The translations under genes and the position numbers were made by a program. The notes under the pieces were generated by a model that worked only from the letters and a program-made list of their open reading frames with translations, had not been told where the DNA came from and did no database searches. A stretch of DNA of 64,000 bases from CAG-390 sp964579135 (GTDB lineage: Bacteria; Bacillota; Clostridia; Oscillospirales; CAG-272). Position 1 is the first letter of the stretch, and each line of letters opens with the position of its first letter. This document shows positions 61,196-64,000 of this stretch, one piece after another. The stretch is from contig CAZOFD010000002.1 in the NCBI GenBank assembly GCA_964579135.1, positions 1-64,000 on the forward strand. The letters run 5' to 3'.

Positions 61196-61906
61196 TTATT
61201 TTATTCCCGCGATATCGCGTACTATCTTGCCCGCCGCGATAAGCCCAGCGGCGGACGGGACGAAAGATATGCTTGCTGGCGGAATTTTGCCGTGCGGCGC
61301 GGCTGCTGCGTTTACCTGTTTTACCGGCATCTCGTCGGACCAAACGACTGGTAGCGATTTTACGCCCCTCGCTTTGAGTTCGCGGCGCATTACGCGTGAG
61401 AGCGGGCAGACCGAAGTTTCGTATATATCGGAAATGCGAAAACGCTCGGGGTAAAGCTTGTTGCCCGCGCCCATCGAGGAGATTACGGGCGTTCCGCAAC
61501 TTTGCGCACGGCAGATTATCTCTATTTTCGCGGCGACGGTGTCCACGGCGTCCGCAACGTAATCGAACGACGAAAAATCAATAAGATCGGCGTTTTCGGG
61601 GAGAAAAAACAGATTTTTGCAGTGGATTTCACAGGCGGGGTTGATGCGCACGAGCCTGTCGCGCACTGCGTGCGTTTTCGGCATACCGACGGTGTCGAGC
61701 GTTGCCGCGAGTTGGCGATTTAGGTTGGACGGCGCCACGGTGTCCCCGTCGATAAGCGTTAGTTCGCCGACGCCCGCGCGGCACAGCGCCTCGCAGATAT
61801 ATCCGCCGACGCCGCCGATGCCGAATATAGCGACGTGCGCCCGCTTTAGCCGACTTGCCGCCTCGCTCCCGATAAGGTTGACCGTTCGTGAGTTGTCGAA
61901 ATCCAT
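61196..61906 (-). CDS. tcdA: tRNA threonylcarbamoyladenosine dehydratase TcdA
   Basis: An E1-like enzyme that cyclises t6A37 of tRNA to ct6A with ATP. The 236-residue protein has the adenylation motif VAIFGIGGVGGYICEAL, LIDGDTVAPSNLNRQL with the key Arg, and YVADAVDTVAAKIEI. A Cys-containing ETSVCPLSRVMRRELK near the C terminus matches TcdA. AAGGAAG precedes the ATG at 61906. Together with TrmO at 18.3 kb it shows an active t6A modification branch. Confidence 0.93.
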   Translation of the reverse strand: MDFDNSRTVNLIGSEAASRLKRAHVAIFGIGGVGGYICEALCRAGVGELTLIDGDTVAPSNLNRQLAATLDTVGMPKTHAVRDRLVRINPACEIHCKNLFFLPENADLIDFSSFDYVADAVDTVAAKIEIICRAQSCGTPVISSMGAGNKLYPERFRISDIYETSVCPLSRVMRRELKARGVKSLPVVWSDEMPVKQVNAAAAPHGKIPPASISFVPSAAGLIAAGKIVRDIAGIK

Positions 61907-61937
61907 TTTTTCTTCCTTTTGTTTATGGTGTCGCCAT

Positions 61938-61966
61938 ATTATACAATATTTTTTCGCCCGTTTCAA
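61938..61966 (-). promoter_or_regulatory. SigA-type promoter of tcdA
   Basis: Minus strand TTGAAA (61961-61966), 17 bases, TATAAT (61938-61943). Confidence 0.88.
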
Positions 61967-62074
61967 CAAAAAACTTCGTTTTACGCCCAGTGCGAGGCGC
62001 AATAGCGGTAAAAAAGCTCTTCGTGCGAGGATAAAATCGCTTCTGCGTGTCCGTTAGAGCGCAAAACACCGTAA

Positions 62075-62120
62075 TTGACAGTGCGGTGTGACATATTTTT
62101 GCTTGCCGACGGAATATAAT
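62075..62120 (+). promoter_or_regulatory. Putative Spo0A-dependent promoter of spoIIGA-sigE
   Basis: TATAAT at 62115-62120 has no -35 box at normal distance. Instead there are two direct GACA elements, TTGACA (62075-62080) and GTGACA (62088-62093), 13 bases apart; the second is 21 bases from TATAAT. The B. subtilis spoIIG promoter also has an over-long spacer with Spo0A boxes (TTCGACA) over the -35. Confidence 0.5.
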
Positions 62121-62143
62121 TAGAGCGAAAGAGGGGCGAGGTT

Positions 62144-63010
62144 GTGGAGCAAACGGTCTATGCGGACATACTTTTTCTTGTGAATTTCAGTATGGACTTT
62201 CTTGTTTTTTACGTAAGGGCTCGCGTTTGCAAAAGGCGGATACGGCTGCTGCGCACGCTTGCGGCGTCAGCGCTGGGCGGTGCGTATTCCGTTGCCGCGA
62301 TATTCGCGGATATGCCGTCTTTTGCGTCGCTTGCTCTCGATCTTTGTATGCTTTTCGTTATGTGCGCCGTGGCGGATCTTTCGTGCGCGATTTCTCTCGG
62401 CGGATTTTTGGCAGGCGCGGCGGCGTATGCCGGTACAGCCGCCGCAATCGGCGGAATAATGACGGCACTGTATTCGCTTATCAATCGCCTCGAATTTTTG
62501 CCCGGAGACGCGGAGGGCGACGACGTGTCAGTTTGGCTGTTTGCTCTTTTGGCGGCGGCAGGCGCGGCGGCGACGCTGATAGGCGACAGACGCAAGCGCA
62601 CGGTCGCCGCGGCAAAGAGCATCGAGGTCGAGTTGTCTCTCGGAGGAAAGGTCGTGCGATTTACCGGTATTGCCGACAGCGGCAATCTGCTCGGCGACGC
62701 ATTGAGCGGCAGACCCGTTGCGGTTTGCGAGCTCGACGCGGTAAAAAATATTTTTTCGCCCCGGCTCGTTGAGTTTTGGCGCTCGGGCGATCTGCGCGGG
62801 ATCGAGATACTCTCGCGCGAGCTTGCCTCGACGCTGCGGTATATACCGGCGCGCGGAGCCGTCGGCGGCGCTTCGGTTTTGACGGCGGTCGCCGTCGACA
62901 AAACGATATTGCGCTGCGACGGAGAAGAAAAAGAGGTGGACGTGCTGATAGCGCCCGTGCCTCGCAAACTTCGCGGCGGAGCGGCGCTTATCCCCGCCGG
63001 ATTGATTTGA
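62144..63010 (+). CDS. spoIIGA: SpoIIGA, pro-SigE processing aspartic peptidase
   Basis: A membrane protease of the mother cell that activates pro-SigE after a forespore signal. The 288-residue protein has five membrane segments in residues ~1-150 (ADILFLVNFSMDFLVFYV first) and a soluble C-terminal protease half with the aspartic-protease motif GIADSGNLLGDALSGRPV (~residue 177) and the family's PVPRKLRGGAALIPAGLI end. The start is GTG with GAGGGG seven bases upstream. It lies 17 bases before sigE. Confidence 0.93.
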   Translation: MEQTVYADILFLVNFSMDFLVFYVRARVCKRRIRLLRTLAASALGGAYSVAAIFADMPSFASLALDLCMLFVMCAVADLSCAISLGGFLAGAAAYAGTAAAIGGIMTALYSLINRLEFLPGDAEGDDVSVWLFALLAAAGAAATLIGDRRKRTVAAAKSIEVELSLGGKVVRFTGIADSGNLLGDALSGRPVAVCELDAVKNIFSPRLVEFWRSGDLRGIEILSRELASTLRYIPARGAVGGASVLTAVAVDKTILRCDGEEKEVDVLIAPVPRKLRGGAALIPAGLI

Positions 63011-63027
63011 GAACGGAGAAGATTTTG

Positions 63028-63747
63028 ATGAAACGCGTTACTGTTTGGATCCGAAAAAGCGTATCTTCGCTGCTTTGCCGCGTAGGGCTTTTCGGCGGTA
63101 TATACTACGTTAACGGCCCCGACGTTTTGCCCGCGCCACTTTCGCGCGACGAGGAAAGCGAGCTCCTCGCGAGATACTCTCGCACACCGGGCGACGGCGA
63201 GGTTACCGCGTTGCTTGTGGAGCATAATCTGCGCCTTGTCGTCTATATTGCCCGTCGCTTCGAGAGCACGGGCGTCGGTATCGAGGACCTTGTCTCCATC
63301 GGTACTATGGGGCTTATAAAAGCGGTAAACAGCTTTCGCCCCGACAAGGGTATAAAACTCGCGACGTATGCCTCGCGCTGTATCGAAAACGAGATACTTA
63401 TGTACATACGCAAGCATAACCAAACGCGGTGCGAGGTGTCGCTTGACGAGCCGCTAAACGTCGATTGGGACGGCAACGAGCTTTTGCTTTCCGACGTGCT
63501 CGGAAGCGACGAGGGCATAGGCAGCGAATTTGCGCGCGAGGAGGAGCGGCGGGTCATACGCGCCGCCGTTGCCGAACTTCCGGAGCGCGAAAGGCGTATA
63601 ATGATCTTGCGATACGGGCTTTTCGGTTGCCGCGAAATGACGCAAAAAGAGGTCGCCGACAGGCTCGGGATATCTCAGTCGTATATATCGAGGTTGGAAA
63701 AACGCATAATCGCGGGGCTTCGCCGTAAGATCGCGGATAAAATATAG
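63028..63747 (+). CDS. sigE: Sporulation sigma factor SigE (pro-SigE)
   Basis: The early mother-cell sigma factor, made as an inactive precursor. The product is 239 residues, the same as in B. subtilis. The pro-sequence region is MKRVTVWIRKSVSSLLCRVG with the processing-site region GIYYVNGPDVLPAPLS. Region 2 (LVVYIARRFESTGVGIEDL, GLIKAVNSFRPDKGIKLATYASRCIENEIL in parts) and region 4 (TQKEVADRLGISQSYISRLE) are nearly identical to known SigE. GGAG lies 10 bases before the ATG. The sigG gene that often follows is not there. Confidence 0.97.
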   Translation: MKRVTVWIRKSVSSLLCRVGLFGGIYYVNGPDVLPAPLSRDEESELLARYSRTPGDGEVTALLVEHNLRLVVYIARRFESTGVGIEDLVSIGTMGLIKAVNSFRPDKGIKLATYASRCIENEILMYIRKHNQTRCEVSLDEPLNVDWDGNELLLSDVLGSDEGIGSEFAREEERRVIRAAVAELPERERRIMILRYGLFGCREMTQKEVADRLGISQSYISRLEKRIIAGLRRKIADKI

Positions 63748-63806
63748 GCGCAGCTTTGCTTTCGAGCCTTGCGTGACGGCTGTGTGAATAAAAAATTCGT
63801 CGGGTA

Positions 63807-63835
63807 TTGACAATATTTTCGAATTGTGTTATCAT
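63807..63835 (+). promoter_or_regulatory. SigA-type promoter of the zinc-ribbon gene at the window end
   Basis: TTGACA (63807-63812), 17 bases, TATCAT (63830-63835). Confidence 0.85.
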
Positions 63836-63896
63836 TGACTCAAGACAGAGCAAACGATAGATTTGTTCATTTATATTTACTTCAGGAGGAAAAACA

Positions 63897-64000
63897 ATGA
63901 TCTGCCCCAATTGCAACGCTGAAATTGAAAACGGCAGCACGATTTGTTCCGCTTGCGGTGCCGAGCTCGAGCAGCCGAACGTCGAAAAAACCGCCGATAC
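63897..64000 (+). CDS. Zinc-ribbon protein, N-terminal part (gene continues past the window)
   Basis: The first 34 residues form a zinc ribbon, MICPNCNAEIENG followed by CSACGAELE, as found at the start of many Bacillota membrane or secreted proteins of varied function. CAGGAGG precedes the ATG. The rest of the gene lies beyond the window, so the function cannot be told. Confidence 0.85.
   Translation, partial: MICPNCNAEIENGSTICSACGAELEQPNVEKTAD

Overview
The window looks like a chromosomal scaffold from an anaerobic, endospore-forming member of the Clostridia (Bacillota), probably a gut lineage known mainly from assembled genomes. The evidence is a set of sporulation genes (spoIIGA-sigE, spoIVB, spoVT, a sipL-like coat gene, a spoVAF-like gene), [FeFe]-hydrogenase-type proteins, a pyrophosphate-type phosphofructokinase, an HrcA/CIRCE-controlled groESL operon, MurT/GatD, and vegetative promoters close to TTGACA-N17-TATAAT. 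Two 100-N assembly gaps (10150-10249 and 59555-59654) mark it as a scaffold. I found no rRNA, no convincing tRNA, no CRISPR array, no prophage and no insertion sequence.

Layout. 1-7.8 kb: groEL (cut by the window edge) and groES, a sodium:alanine-type symporter, a homoserine dehydrogenase-glycosyltransferase pair, a DUF4364 regulator, an orphan sigma-70 family factor, a degenerate tRNA-like sequence and a double zinc-ribbon protein. 7.8-15.4 kb: a 17-bp tandem repeat, an acyl-CoA synthetase, a HAD phosphatase and a MarR-controlled heterodimeric ABC exporter. 15.6-25.8 kb: mreB, a PepD-type peptidase, TrmO, SpoVAF, a PfkB-like protein lacking its catalytic motif, xanthine phosphoribosyltransferase, SpoIVB, a nuclease-like protein and PPi-phosphofructokinase. 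25.8-30.9 kb: one operon with two thioredoxin-fold ferredoxins, a PAS-bearing sensory [FeFe]-hydrogenase-like protein, a SpoIIE-type phosphatase and a second [FeFe] hydrogenase. 31-36 kb: a second 17-bp repeat array, a ParE/GyrB-type topoisomerase subunit, a ZIP metal transporter and SpoVT. 36-41.2 kb: galT-yhaO-yhaN. 41.2-48.9 kb: an amidase-domain protein, a SipL-like spore protein, a structured intergenic region, a GH110-like beta-helix protein in an operon with TtcA, a HAD protein and a tRNA methyltransferase, then an HPr-like protein and a family 4 uracil-DNA glycosylase. 49-61.9 kb: hisS-gatD-murT-CPBP protease, a DUF1934 protein, a leucine-rich-repeat lipoprotein, galactokinase, RlmH, a WG-repeat protein interrupted by a gap, a phosphoribosyltransferase and TcdA. 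62-64 kb: spoIIGA-sigE and the start of a zinc-ribbon gene.

How the genes work together. Most of the window is housekeeping and sporulation content in short operons separated by strong, often bidirectional terminators. The clearest functional module is the hydrogenase-phosphatase operon, which reads as a redox or H2 sensor linked to a PP2C phosphatase and a catalytic hydrogenase. Galactose use is spread over three loci (a GH110-like glycosidase, galT and galK). The topoisomerase and galK promoters share an unusually similar sequence. All calls come from reading the sequence and from remembered family motifs; no database search was run.
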